From Methanococcoides methylutens MM1 (GTDB lineage Archaea; Halobacteriota; Methanosarcinia; Methanosarcinales; Methanosarcinaceae), in NCBI RefSeq assembly GCF_000970325.1, contig NZ_CP009518.1, forward strand, positions 620,001-684,000: a stretch of 64,000 nt of DNA, given 5' to 3'. The notes beneath the pieces were generated by a model. It made no database searches. It was not told where the DNA came from and saw nothing but the letters and a program-made list of their open reading frames with translations. Positions within the stretch are counted from its first letter, which is position 1. Every line of letters starts with the position of its first letter. The translations under genes were made by a program, and so were the position numbers. Of this stretch, positions 1 to 8,911 are shown one piece after another.

Positions 1-1715
1 GCTTCCAGCTGCCTTGCTGTAACAGGAACCGGTGCATCTTTTCCTTCTCCCTGCCGTCTAAGGTCGAGGTAATAATTAATAATATGCTCGCGGGCCTCAT
101 CTTCCATGATCGGGAACACTTTCCTTCTTGCATAGGCCACATATTTTCTCATCAGGTCATTGTCGATAGTAGGAAGTATGACCTCCATATGTGATTCCAC
201 ATCTTCCTCTGATACCGTTGATGTGGGGAGCTTTTGCCTTTGTTCTGAAAGTTCTCCTGCGTAATGGGATTTCAGAATGTGGTTTGCGATGTTACTGTCC
301 TTCGTGCGGTCAGGCACATCAAGAAGTATGAATATAAGGTCAAACCTGGAAATTAGCGCAGGTGGCATGTTGATCTGTTCGGCAAGTCCTTCATATTTGT
401 CGAACCTTCCATATTTTGGATTGGCAGCACCAAGGAGTGCACATCTTGATTTAAGGGTTGCAAGGATACCTGCTTTTGCGACACTGATGGTCTGCTGTTC
501 CATAGCTTCGTGCAGTGCGCTCTTATCTTCCTTGCTCATTTTGTCCATTTCATCCACTGATGCCAGACCCATATCTGCCATCACAAGAGCACCGGCTTCC
601 AGTGTCCAGCGTCCGTCGCCAAGGTCATCCTTGACCGCTGCTGCTGTCAGACCACTGGATGATGCGCTTTTACCGGATGCGAATACTCCTCTGGGTGAGA
701 TCTTCACCATGTAACGGAGCAACTGACTTTTTGCGATACCGGGGTCACCGACCAGGAGGATGTGTATGTCACCCCTGACACGGGATCCGTCGGGGAGCAT
801 TTTAGGAACTGCTGAGAACAGCTGAAGGCTGAGTGCTTCCTTTATGTCCTCATAGCCGTAGATAGATGGTGCGATGGATCCGATTATATTGTTGTAGATG
901 TTCGGATCTTTGCTCATGTCAAGTATTGTTTCTTCATCTTCCGGTGTTATGTCAAGCTCATCGAATTCCTGGTCTACATATTCGAGGGAGTTGGCATGAA
1001 GGACAAGGTCATAGAATGTTGATTTTCCTTCCCTTAAGGTCCTCTGGTGTGAGCGAAGTATTCCATTTATTACAAGACGGTCACCTGGCTTCACAATACC
1101 TGCAAGGTCATCCTCTGCATCAACGTCGAGACTTTGCGGTTGTGAACCTCCTTTGAGGTTCTCCGGTGATTCCTGTACCTGAAGTTTCTGTGCATCCACG
1201 AAGGTGGACTGATCGATAAGTAATTTGAAAGGTCCCTTCTTACCACAAGATTCATTCTCACATTCATTTGGTTCTACGAACTTAGGACCGTCCTGTGGTT
1301 CATAGCTTGTGTTTTCACATCGCATGCACATGAATGCTGCATTCGTAACTTTTGGCCTGACCTCTGTAGCCTTGCGTATCATGCCTTCGATTGATATGAA
1401 CTTTAACAAATGCTTGCTACGCAGATCCCTTATGCCAATGCGGTTTGGGATATTTATAAACTGGACGTGTGCATCATCGAGATCTTTTTCGATAGGGATG
1501 TCGATCTCACGAAGTGCTTGCTCAGCATAGGGGATAACGTCATCAGGGTGCTCAAGCAGTTCATGTGCAAGATCTGAATCGAATTGTTCAAGGTCCGGGA
1601 AATCGACCACAATGCTTCGCATTTCGGGATATTCGTTGGCCAGCAGAAGAATATCATCCCAATAGTATCTCTTCAGGAAATCCCTGAATTTTTCATCCCA
1701 TTTAATTTCACTCAT
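1..1715 (-). CDS. mcm: Replicative DNA helicase MCM (3' end cut off by window edge)
   Basis: Hexameric replicative helicase. About 571 codons lie in the window; the C-terminus runs off the left edge. The N-terminal domain has a zinc site (C129, C132, C151, C156). The AAA+ core has Walker A GDPGIAKS near residues 322-329, an ASVDEMDKM Walker B, an AANPKYGRF sensor block and an SRFDL arginine finger. The ATG at 1715 starts MSEIKWDEKF; an ATG further upstream is out of frame and closes at once. No intein is visible in this part. It stands alone with its own upstream region. Identification is secure. Confidence 0.97.
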   Translation of the reverse strand, partial: MSEIKWDEKFRDFLKRYYWDDILLLANEYPEMRSIVVDFPDLEQFDSDLAHELLEHPDDVIPYAEQALREIDIPIEKDLDDAHVQFINIPNRIGIRDLRSKHLLKFISIEGMIRKATEVRPKVTNAAFMCMRCENTSYEPQDGPKFVEPNECENESCGKKGPFKLLIDQSTFVDAQKLQVQESPENLKGGSQPQSLDVDAEDDLAGIVKPGDRLVINGILRSHQRTLREGKSTFYDLVLHANSLEYVDQEFDELDITPEDEETILDMSKDPNIYNNIIGSIAPSIYGYEDIKEALSLQLFSAVPKMLPDGSRVRGDIHILLVGDPGIAKSQLLRYMVKISPRGVFASGKSASSSGLTAAAVKDDLGDGRWTLEAGALVMADMGLASVDEMDKMSKEDKSALHEAMEQQTISVAKAGILATLKSRCALLGAANPKYGRFDKYEGLAEQINMPPALISRFDLIFILLDVPDRTKDSNIANHILKSHYAGELSEQRQKLPTSTVSEEDVESHMEVILPTIDNDLMRKYVAYARRKVFPIMEDEAREHIINYYLDLRRQGEGKDAPVPVTARQLE

Positions 1716-1834
1716 CTGATCCACATTTGTCCTTTTTTAGAATGATTATTATATGTATCGCAGTTAAAAACATCATAATACATATCAATATTTCGAGCCG
1801 ATATAATCATCATTGGATATGTAAGGAGGTACTT

Positions 1835-2530
1835 TCACTTGATCAGTTGCTGTATCCTTCCAAAAAAGCCCCTTAATGTCTGTACTTCCCTTGGCATGAG
1901 CTGTGCCCTTCCGAAGATCCTTTTGAACATAAGATGTGTTTTTTCTTTTTTATGCTCCGGGTACTGGATATCGTCCAGAAGTTCTCCTATGTGCTCGTGA
2001 AGAAGCCTGAGATCAAAACCATCTGCAAGTTGCTGCTCTCCAGCTTCTATCTGACTTAGTTCGTATAATATTATTGTCGTAGCATGTGAAAGGTTCATTA
2101 TCGGATAGATCTCGGAGGTAGGGATGCTGACTATCATGTCGCTCATCCTTAGTTCCTCGTTCGTGAATCCGTTATCTTCCCTGCCAAAGAGGACGGCAAC
2201 AGTTCCGCTTGTTTCGTTGAACTTTTCCTTGAGTTCGTGTGGAGTGTACGGCGGCATACGTATATGCTCATCCATTTTCAGTCCGGTTATGCCGGTAGTT
2301 GCTACCACGACATCGGCTCCTTCGAGAGCTTCTTCGATGCTTGTCACAACGTTTGCTTCCTCAATTACATCCCATGCATGTGATGCCAGTGCACGTGCTT
2401 CATTTTCCAGCTTGCAAGGGTTGACCATAACAAGGTCACTGAACCCAAAGTTTTTCATGGCTCTTGCTACTGAGCCGACATTACCCTGGTACAAAGGTTC
2501 CACCAGAACGATCCTCAAATTAAAAGTCAT
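1835..2530 (-). CDS. TrmJ/SpoU-family RNA 2'-O-methyltransferase
   Basis: SPOUT-fold methyltransferase, probably acting on tRNA (the TrmJ group methylates the ribose at position 32), using SAM. The N-terminus LRIVLVEPLYQGNVGSVARA is the family motif; later blocks are VLFGREDNGFTNEEL and IPTSEIYPIMNLSHA, which build the trefoil-knot cofactor pocket. The start is taken at MTFNLRIV (2530); a longer version from 2575 would add 15 residues not typical of the family. Length (231 aa) is normal. Substrate is inferred from family membership. Confidence 0.9.
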   Translation of the reverse strand: MTFNLRIVLVEPLYQGNVGSVARAMKNFGFSDLVMVNPCKLENEARALASHAWDVIEEANVVTSIEEALEGADVVVATTGITGLKMDEHIRMPPYTPHELKEKFNETSGTVAVLFGREDNGFTNEELRMSDMIVSIPTSEIYPIMNLSHATTIILYELSQIEAGEQQLADGFDLRLLHEHIGELLDDIQYPEHKKEKTHLMFKRIFGRAQLMPREVQTLRGFFGRIQQLIK

Positions 2531-2712
2531 CCTCTTCTTCAATATCATTAATACATGTATAACTTGCGCAATCATGTATCTTTTATATGTCCTGCTATTT
2601 GGAGATTATATGCAGAACTGCTATTATATCGCAGCATACATCAGTATTCCATAAACGTTATCAAGAATCCTGATAATATAGATATTACAATTTGTATCGA
2701 GGAGGTAAAGAA

Positions 2713-3096
2713 ATGAGTTTAGAAGATATTTTGAAAGCTACTTTTAAGGGTGAGACAACTGAAGTCGGATGGTACCTTGCAATGTCAAAGCTGGCCGAGC
2801 GTGAAGGGCATTTTGATGCTGCTCTCTATTTCCGACAAATCGCTATGGATGAAGCATGGCATGCTACAGAAGTTGCTGAGATCCTTGGTGTTATCAAAGG
2901 CACTACCATCGAGAACATTGAGATGATGCTCGAGGGTGAGACAATGGCTGAACAGGAAAAGGCTGATGCTGCTAGTATTGCACGTGAGGAAGGAAATGAA
3001 GCTGCAGCATTGTTCTTCGCAAGAGCATCCCTTGATGAAGCAAGGCACAAGGCAGGTCTTGCAGGTCTTCTCAAAAAGCTGAAGCAGACTGAATAA
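2713..3096 (+). CDS. Rubrerythrin-like ferritin-fold diiron protein
   Basis: A 127-aa four-helix diiron protein of the rubrerythrin family, lacking the C-terminal rubredoxin domain. Both paired-ligand motifs are present (EAWH and EARH), along with separate Glu residues in helices 1 and 3, so the metal site looks complete. Such proteins commonly act as peroxidases or oxygen scavengers in anaerobes. A strong GGAGG about 8 nt before the ATG at 2713 decides the start. It lies just upstream of, and on the same strand as, the sirohaem reductase-like gene, which suggests a shared transcript. Confidence 0.88.
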   Translation: MSLEDILKATFKGETTEVGWYLAMSKLAEREGHFDAALYFRQIAMDEAWHATEVAEILGVIKGTTIENIEMMLEGETMAEQEKADAASIAREEGNEAAALFFARASLDEARHKAGLAGLLKKLKQTE

Positions 3097-3117
3097 AACC
3101 AATATAATTGATCGGAT

Positions 3118-3789
3118 GTGGGATCGGTGGCAAAGGATCTGTTGGAAAAATGTGCTATACTTCAGCGCGATAAGCAGACCTATGCCATTGTTCCACAAAC
3201 TCCGGGTGGCATTGTAACTACTGATGAACTCCAGCGTATAGTGGATGTTGCCAGGAAGTACGATGCGGATACTCTTAAATTTACATCTGCACAACGTATT
3301 GCTATTGTCGGTTTAAAAGAAGGGGATATTGACGATGCATGGCTGGACCTTGGTATGAAGCCAGCAGCAGCCATCGGCAAATGCATTCGCAGTATCAAGG
3401 TCTGTCCGGGCACGAGCTTCTGTAAAAGGGCACAACAGGATGCTGTTTCCCTTGGATTAGTTATTGATAAAAAATATCATGGTATGGAGCTTCCATCAAA
3501 GTTCAAGATAGCTGTCAGTGGTTGTATGAACTCCTGTTCCGAACCGGCAGTAAAGGATATTGGCATAATGGGGACTCCCAGAGGTTTTACTTTGATGGTG
3601 GGGGGAAACGCAGGTATCAGACCAAGGCTTGGGGATGTTATCGCTGAAGGCCTGACTGAAAGTGAGGTTCTTGATCTCGTTGAGAAGGTAATTTGTATCT
3701 ATAAAGGGTATGCTAAACGGTATCGTCTTGGCAGGCTTATTGATGATATGGGTCTTGATAATTTCAAAAGAGAAATCGGTATCTTATAA
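3118..3789 (+). CDS. Small sirohaem sulfite/nitrite reductase-like protein (Dsr-LP type)
   Basis: A 223-aa single-module member of the sulfite/nitrite reductase family. The sirohaem-[4Fe-4S] binding cysteines are C96 and C102 (CPGTSFC) plus C136 and C140 (CMNSC), giving C-x5-C-x33-C-x3-C. Known relatives in methanogens are small sulfite reductase-like proteins of incompletely settled function; reduction of sulfite or nitrite is possible. There is no fused F420 or ferredoxin module. Start is the GTG at 3118; GTG at 3127 is an alternative and neither has a strong ribosome site. It follows the rubrerythrin-like gene by 21 bp. Confidence 0.85.
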   Translation: MGSVAKDLLEKCAILQRDKQTYAIVPQTPGGIVTTDELQRIVDVARKYDADTLKFTSAQRIAIVGLKEGDIDDAWLDLGMKPAAAIGKCIRSIKVCPGTSFCKRAQQDAVSLGLVIDKKYHGMELPSKFKIAVSGCMNSCSEPAVKDIGIMGTPRGFTLMVGGNAGIRPRLGDVIAEGLTESEVLDLVEKVICIYKGYAKRYRLGRLIDDMGLDNFKREIGIL

Positions 3790-3928
3790 TTGTTTTATGA
3801 TTTTCCTGTACTTTCTTGTTTAATCTCCTCTTATCTTGATTTAATACGTTTTCTGTGATCTCTTTGAAATGGATTTCTGCAGAATGTTTTTGAATAAAAT
3901 TATCCCTCTTGGTGGAACTCCGATAATG

Positions 3929-3941
3929 AAAATATTTAAAT
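3929..3941 (+). promoter_or_regulatory. Probable TATA box of hdrED
   Basis: An AAATATTTAAATAC-like element about 100 bp before hdrE is the best TATA candidate in the 252-bp gap. It would give a 5' leader of roughly 75 nt. The rest of the gap shows no gene. Confidence 0.45.
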
Positions 3942-4041
3942 ACAATAGATTCCACCAATACACAAACCGTATTCGGTATCATGATAATTTTTAGAAAGAT
4001 GTAATCAATACTGATTCGTAGCAATATCAGGAGAATAATTT

Positions 4042-4851
4042 ATGAGTATGGAATATTTCAGTGGACTTTCTGAGACTGCAGAAATCGCAAACAGTTTCGG
4101 GATGCTTACTGAGTCTATGAAGATCACATTTGCAGCGGTCATGATTATGGCCACCATATCAATAGCGATCTTCATGCTTGGTATGTATATAAATCTCAAA
4201 AAATGGGGCATGGGTTCCGAAGGCTACAGTCTTAAGCCAAAAGGAAGCATTTTCACATTCCCTAAAGCGTTAGCCTATCAAATGAGTGCAAAAGGGCATG
4301 GACATGGTCAGAATATCTTTGTAACACTTATTCTTGATGCTCTTCTTCAGAGACGTGCATTAAGGCGTAGTCCTGGAAGATGGATAATGCATATCGCCAT
4401 CTTTGGTGGATGGATCGCTCTTTGTATCATGTCAGTTGCCATGTTCGTTGTGGAAATCATCCACATGGTAGGAATTCACATAATCTCGCCTGAGGTTTTC
4501 AGAGAGATGCTCAGTTTCCCTAACGATGTTTTCAGTTATATTTTGTTGTTCGGTATCATCGTTGCAATTTTCAGGAGACTTTTCCTTAAGAAGGCTCGTG
4601 AAAGCACAATCGCTTTTGATTCCGTCCTTCTAATTGGACTTACTATAATCGTTATTACAGGTTTCGTTGCTGATGGTCTAAGGAATGGTAATTTCTGGGG
4701 CTTTGGAATGCAGTCCGATCTTGCACCACCTGCAGCACTGTTCCACGTTGTGATCTCATTGTTCTTCTGTATCGCATATATCCCATTCAGCAAGTACATG
4801 CATATGATCGCAGGACCACTTACACTGCTTGCTAACAAGGGAGGCGAGTGA
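4042..4851 (+). CDS. hdrE: Heterodisulfide reductase membrane subunit HdrE (cytochrome b)
   Basis: Membrane-bound b-type cytochrome subunit of the CoM-S-S-CoB heterodisulfide reductase. It accepts electrons from methanophenazine and passes them to HdrD, contributing to the proton gradient. The 269-aa protein has about five hydrophobic segments, a NarI-like core with His residues near the membrane faces (for example [10 protein letters not shown] and [11 protein letters not shown]) and a basic loop after the first helix. It overlaps or abuts hdrD directly downstream, forming the usual hdrED operon of Methanosarcinales. Confidence 0.95.
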   Translation: MSMEYFSGLSETAEIANSFGMLTESMKITFAAVMIMATISIAIFMLGMYINLKKWGMGSEGYSLKPKGSIFTFPKALAYQMSAKGHGHGQNIFVTLILDALLQRRALRRSPGRWIMHIAIFGGWIALCIMSVAMFVVEIIHMVGIHIISPEVFREMLSFPNDVFSYILLFGIIVAIFRRLFLKKARESTIAFDSVLLIGLTIIVITGFVADGLRNGNFWGFGMQSDLAPPAALFHVVISLFFCIAYIPFSKYMHMIAGPLTLLANKGGE

Positions 4852-4853
4852 TC

Positions 4854-6089
4854 ATGAAAGGCGAACCTTCAATTAATACAAATAACTTTACTGCTGTCCA
4901 GCTCATGGAGCTTGATGCCTGTGTACGCTGTGGTGAATGTGTCAACTGGTGTCCAACCTATGATGCTGCCAACAAAGATCCTGGACTTGCACCAAGGGAT
5001 AAGATCCTCAGGTGGAAAAAGTTCATGGACAAGTCCTATGGCCTTCGTGCCAGGCTTTTCGGTCCAAAGGCAATCCCTGAGGAAGAGATCGAGCAGTTCA
5101 AGGACGATGTCTATGGATGTACTACCTGTGCAATGTGTGCAACTGTCTGTGAGGTCGGTATCAACACCGTCGAACTCTGGGAATCCATGCGTGCAAACCT
5201 TGTAAAGCGTGGAAACGGTCCGTTCGGTAAGCAGAGCATGTTCGTCAAGCTTATTGGTGAGTACATGAACCCATACATGGCTGACAACAAGGACAGGCTC
5301 AATTGGATCACAGAAGATATCAAGATCGCTGACAAGGCAGAGATCCTTTACTTTGGAGGATGTACTGCGGAACTCAGGGAAGCAAAGCTGGCATTAGCTA
5401 CAGCACGTGTACTCAACAAGCTTGGAATTGAGTTCACAATGCTTGGCGAAGATGAATGCTGCTGCTGTTCCGCACTTGTCAGGACAGGTCAGTATGAGAT
5501 CGAGGACATTGCACGTAAGGCTGCAAGAAGCAATGTTGATGGTATCGTTGCAAAGGGTGCTAAGACAGTCGTCTATGCATGTGCAGGATGCTTCAGGGCT
5601 TCACTTGTCGACTGGCCAAGGCTGCTCGGTGAAGAGCTTCCTTTCAAGGTCGTCCATATCACAGAGTTCCTCGAGGGACTTATCAAGGAAGGAAAGATCG
5701 AATGGGAGAAGCCATTTGACAACCTTACAGTAACATACCACGACCCATGTCACCTTGGACGTCACGTTGGTGTATTCCAGCCTCCAAGGAGTGTTCTCAA
5801 CTCTATTCCAGGTCTCAATCTTAAAGAGATGGACCGTATCAAAGAGAACCAGCGCTGCTGTGGAGCTGGCGGTGGTGTAAAGGCAGGTATTCCAGACCTT
5901 GCTCTCAAGGTCGCTGAAACACGTGTCCAGGATGCTCTTGCAAAGAACCCTGATATTCTCTCAAGCGCATGCCCATTCTGTAGAAGGAACCTTTCTGACG
6001 GAAGGGACTCTCTTGGTGCAGATGAGCTTGTTGTTGAGGATGTCATTGTCCTTACAGCAGAAGCACTTGGCATTGATCTTGAAGACTGA
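4854..6089 (+). CDS. hdrD: Heterodisulfide reductase catalytic subunit HdrD
   Basis: Catalytic iron-sulfur subunit that reduces CoM-S-S-CoB to CoM and CoB thiols, the last step of methanogenesis. Two [4Fe-4S] motifs sit at C23/26/29/33 and C89/92/95/99. Two CCG domains follow: the first at C170, C202-205, C243, C246, the second at C299, C335-336, C373, C376. In the first CCG motif the expected W-C-C-G is C-C-C-C, giving four cysteines in a row, which is odd. ATG 4854 is preferred over GTG 4848 because GGGAGG then lies about 9 nt upstream. Confidence 0.96.
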   Translation: MKGEPSINTNNFTAVQLMELDACVRCGECVNWCPTYDAANKDPGLAPRDKILRWKKFMDKSYGLRARLFGPKAIPEEEIEQFKDDVYGCTTCAMCATVCEVGINTVELWESMRANLVKRGNGPFGKQSMFVKLIGEYMNPYMADNKDRLNWITEDIKIADKAEILYFGGCTAELREAKLALATARVLNKLGIEFTMLGEDECCCCSALVRTGQYEIEDIARKAARSNVDGIVAKGAKTVVYACAGCFRASLVDWPRLLGEELPFKVVHITEFLEGLIKEGKIEWEKPFDNLTVTYHDPCHLGRHVGVFQPPRSVLNSIPGLNLKEMDRIKENQRCCGAGGGVKAGIPDLALKVAETRVQDALAKNPDILSSACPFCRRNLSDGRDSLGADELVVEDVIVLTAEALGIDLED

Positions 6090-6091
6090 GT

Positions 6092-6131
6092 GGAGGGTTA
6101 ACCCTCTGCTTTTCATTTCTTCTTTTTTTAT
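6092..6131 (+). terminator. Probable hdrED terminator
   Basis: GGAGGG and CCCTCT form a stem (6092-6097 with 6102-6107) around a TTAA loop, followed by a pyrimidine/T-rich tract to about 6131. It begins just after the hdrD stop codon. Confidence 0.6.
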
Positions 6132-6204
6132 ATCCTGATTTTTATTTTACACTAGTTCCTTTCTGGAGTTAGCTTTAAATATTGCAAGGTCTTCTTTTTG
6201 GCTC

Positions 6205-6840
6205 ATGGAAATTCCCTATGAACTTCTGGGCAGGATCTTCGTATATCTGCTTCTCTTTGTTTTACTGGGAATTGTTCTCGCATTACTTGTCGGGTTCTAT
6301 AGCTTCAAGAAAAAAAAGGTGGTATTCCCGAACTTTGTTCTTTTCATTCTTTACCTGTTCTATTCGCCGGCTAAATGGATATGCAGTGTCTTCTCCATTC
6401 GTGATACTCTTGTGGATGAGATCCTTATTGAGGTCAGGAATGCCGTAATGCTTGATGATTTTATTAATGCAAAAGGTCCGAGGGCTGTGTTTCTGCCCCA
6501 GTGTATGCGCCATGCCAGTTGCAGGGCCAGGTGCGATCCTATTATTGGATATGAGTGCAAACAATGTGGACTATGCGACATTGGTGCTATTTGTGAGGCT
6601 GCCGGTGAGCATGGTTTCACTGTCTACGTCATTCCGGGTGGAAGCTTTGTAAAGAAGATAATGAAAGCACACCGGCCTACTTCGTGCATTGGTGTGGCAT
6701 GTTATGATGAACTTTCCGAATCCATGGAAGAGATATCTTTTATTCCTGTTCAGGGCATCTGTCTTTTGAGGGATGGTTGCTTCAATACAAAAGTGGATGT
6801 TGCTGAAGTTATTGATAAGATGGAGGTCTGCAATGTATAA
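6205..6840 (+). CDS. DUF116 membrane protein, first of two
   Basis: A 211-aa DUF116 family protein of unknown function. It has a hydrophobic N-terminus (about residues 10-32, and a second segment near 40-60), then a soluble cysteine-rich domain with a C-x3-C-pattern cluster (CMRHASCRARC and CKQCGLC), and a GGSFVKK block. The cysteines suggest a metal or Fe-S site, but this is inference. The next gene, another DUF116 member, overlaps its last 8 nt, so the two are co-translated. Confidence 0.82.
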   Translation: MEIPYELLGRIFVYLLLFVLLGIVLALLVGFYSFKKKKVVFPNFVLFILYLFYSPAKWICSVFSIRDTLVDEILIEVRNAVMLDDFINAKGPRAVFLPQCMRHASCRARCDPIIGYECKQCGLCDIGAICEAAGEHGFTVYVIPGGSFVKKIMKAHRPTSCIGVACYDELSESMEEISFIPVQGICLLRDGCFNTKVDVAEVIDKMEVCNV

Positions 6841-7450
6841 TCTAATCGGCAAATTTTTGCTGGCTTTCTTTGTGTTATCTATCTTCGTCTCGTCAGTATC
6901 ACTTTATGCTAGCCGTGCAAGCCTGACCAAAAAAGTACACTTATCTGGATTTTTTGCAAATATTCTGGATTTTTTCTTCCTTCCGCTCAAGTATTTCTTT
7001 TGTAAATTCTCTGATCCTCGAAAACTTGACAAGTGGATGGTATCCCTTAAGAATTCATCACATCGTTCTGCTTTTAAAATGACGACAAAGAGGCATATGT
7101 TCGTTCCACATTGTATGCGTTCACTTGATTGCCCAGCTTATGCAACGAAATATGGTATACAGTGCAAGTCCTGTGGAAAATGTGTGATGGGCAAATTGAA
7201 GGAAGATGCAAAAAAATATGGCTATGAGTTTTACATCGTGACCGGCTCTTCTTTTGTAAAGAATATCCTGCGTGATCGTTATGCAGATGGTGTTCTTGTC
7301 ATTGCATGTGATTATGAGATCAATAAAGGTATGCGTTCACTTGCAGGAACAGGTATTGTTACATATGGCATACCTATGCTCAACGATGGCTGCTATAATA
7401 CATGTGTGGATTATGAAGCGGTCACTGATACTCTTGAAATGTTCAGATAA
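6833..7450 (+). CDS. DUF116 membrane protein, second of two
   Basis: A 205-aa paralogue of the preceding gene. It keeps the same plan: N-terminal transmembrane segment, then CMRSLDCPAYA, CKSCGKC and SSFVKN blocks. The ATG at 6833 lies inside the end of the upstream gene and has TGGAGGT about 8 nt upstream, which fixes the start. A longer upstream start would overlap the first gene by about 68 nt and is not favoured. Sequence divergence between the two copies suggests they form a heteromeric pair, but the role is unknown. Confidence 0.82.
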   Translation: MYNLIGKFLLAFFVLSIFVSSVSLYASRASLTKKVHLSGFFANILDFFFLPLKYFFCKFSDPRKLDKWMVSLKNSSHRSAFKMTTKRHMFVPHCMRSLDCPAYATKYGIQCKSCGKCVMGKLKEDAKKYGYEFYIVTGSSFVKNILRDRYADGVLVIACDYEINKGMRSLAGTGIVTYGIPMLNDGCYNTCVDYEAVTDTLEMFR

Positions 7451-7467
7451 TGTTTAGAATAGGGTTG

Positions 7468-7824
7468 ATGAGTGAGGAGAGTAAGCTCCCTTCTGTTGGT
7501 GCAATTCCCCTGTTCACATGGTGAATAGGGAAGGTCCTTTCGGACTCCTGCACTGACGACATTCGGCTAAGCGTTAATAACTTCGGGACGGTCCAGAAAC
7601 CCGTTTGATCCCTACTTCCAACTTGCATCCACGAGGATTCGCCGTTCCATCCACTTCCCATGCGACCTCAACTTTTCAGTATCATCGCATTAACATGGGG
7701 TGGTATCGTTTCTGTGCCAGCGCCCTGGCTCTCGCCAGACGCCCTTTACAGGCGTTCGTGTATCTGGATGATGGGGAGACTTTCCTCAGGGCAAAGGCCC
7801 GGCGGTCGTCCTTCCTCTCTCGGT
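7468..7824 (-). ncRNA. rnpB: RNase P RNA (archaeal type)
   Basis: On the minus strand the conserved core GAGGAAAGTCTCCCC (P4 5' strand, about 7775-7790) and the partner block ACAGAAGGGAGCTTAC (about 7487-7502) are present in the right order and spacing. The ends GAGAGAGG (about 7811-7818) and CCTCACTC (7470-7477) pair as P1 with one A-A mismatch. A TATA-like ACTATATAT (around 7845-7853) sits about 25 nt before the predicted 5' end. This RNA is the ribozyme that matures tRNA 5' ends. Exact ends are estimates. The protein partner Rpp29 is encoded at 15.4 kb. Confidence 0.92.
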
Positions 7825-8054
7825 TCTATGGTTGTTTATGTTGGATATATAGTTAGCGGCAAAATCGGTAGTGTCTGGATGTTGTTGGGTCTATTGTCTG
7901 CAGTTCATCTAGCCGCATCCATCAGCTCTTATTTTTTTGTATTGTATTTATTGATGATTTGATCTATCCTCTAAAACAAAGCCTACAAATAGCAGTACTT
8001 ATATATTGATTATTGTAATCAAGAGATCGCAGATGTCATTCAGGTGGTGCGGAT

Positions 8055-8309
8055 ATGCCGGAAAAAACGGTGTTTGATCAGTATAAAGAGATGGTCGAGA
8101 AAACAAAGCAACTGCATTCGGAATTAGTTGAATTGTCTTCAAAAGTGGATGGTATGGTGGGTACTATGGATGCAAGCATGTATGATTCAATTAAGCCTGC
8201 AAAAAGAATTTTGCCATCGGCTTCTGATGTCAATGTTTCCAGTGATCTGGACAACTATTCAGTAAGAGGCTCCATGAAGAGGCAGGGTTCAGATCTTAAG
8301 AAGCATTAA
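8055..8309 (+). CDS. Small hypothetical protein, coiled-coil-like
   Basis: An 84-aa protein that I do not recognise. The N-terminal 40 residues (from FDQYKEMVEKTKQLHSEL) look like a single amphipathic helix; the rest is Ser/Asp/Lys-rich and likely disordered. A TATA candidate ACTTATATATT lies near 7997-8007, about 50 bp before the ATG, with GGTGCGG as a weak ribosome site. It stands alone between rnpB and a response regulator. Function unknown. Confidence 0.6.
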   Translation: MPEKTVFDQYKEMVEKTKQLHSELVELSSKVDGMVGTMDASMYDSIKPAKRILPSASDVNVSSDLDNYSVRGSMKRQGSDLKKH

Positions 8310-8359
8310 GTATCCTGGATGTTGCACTATCCTTTCTTTTATTATATACTATATTATAA

Positions 8360-8457
8360 GTTCAACCATTGTTTGAACATTTATTATTTTTATATTATAT
8401 CATAAGTATGTCGAACAGGCAATATTTATGTAGTGTTCAATATAATGTTCATATGAA
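8360..8457 (+). promoter_or_regulatory. GTTCA/TGAAC half-site cluster before response regulator
   Basis: Sites: GTTCAA 8360-8365 facing TTGAAC 8373-8378 as an inverted repeat, CGAAC 8412-8416, GTTCAA 8435-8440 and the palindrome TTCATATGAA 8448-8457. Candidate TATA boxes lie between them (around 8389-8400 and 8421-8430). This resembles a multi-site operator for the downstream gene, but the binding protein is unknown. Confidence 0.4.
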
Positions 8458-8507
8458 TACATTATCTAGATCCAGCTGATGGTTATTGTCTAAGGAGCTC
8501 TGTTACA

Positions 8508-8873
8508 TTGAAAAAAATAATGGTTGTTGATGATGAAGCTGACACCATTTATCTTGTCAGATCCATTCTCGAAGCAGAGGGGTTTGAGGTGGTTGGAGTA
8601 GGAAGCGGTATCGAATGTCTTGAAAGGCTTGATGCTGAAAAACCGGACGCTGTATTACTTGATATCATGATGCCTGATATGGATGGGTGGGAAACCTATC
8701 ATAAAATTAAAAAAGATTTTCCGGATATGCCTGTTTCGATCCTTTCTGCCAAAGGTCAGAAGTTTGATCAGATGCTTGGACTTAACGTGCTGAAGGCAGA
8801 TGATTATATCATTAAACCATTCGGTGCAGCGGATCTTGTAAGTCGTATCAAGTCCCTTTTTAGAGAAGCTTGA
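8508..8873 (+). CDS. CheY-like single-domain response regulator
   Basis: A 121-aa stand-alone receiver domain with no output domain. The acidic pocket D8-D9, the phosphoacceptor D52 (LLDIMMPDMDGW), the switch Ser in SILSAKG and the conserved Lys in YIIKPFG are all present. Start is a TTG at 8508 with AAGGAG 10 nt upstream; starting at the later ATG (8520) would remove strand beta-1. No histidine kinase gene is adjacent, so its partner is elsewhere. Confidence 0.92.
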   Translation: MKKIMVVDDEADTIYLVRSILEAEGFEVVGVGSGIECLERLDAEKPDAVLLDIMMPDMDGWETYHKIKKDFPDMPVSILSAKGQKFDQMLGLNVLKADDYIIKPFGAADLVSRIKSLFREA

Positions 8874-8911
8874 TACGCTTCATGTTCTTTTGTATTTTGT
8901 GTCTTTTAGTT

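Noticed and set aside
2124-2654. Plus-strand 176-codon frame
   Set aside because: It is antisense to the TrmJ-type methylase gene and its product has no family features; the minus-strand gene is clearly real.
7605-7962. Overlapping plus-strand frames of 83 and 100 codons
   Set aside because: They lie over the RNase P RNA gene and read its structured sequence; no ribosome site or homology.
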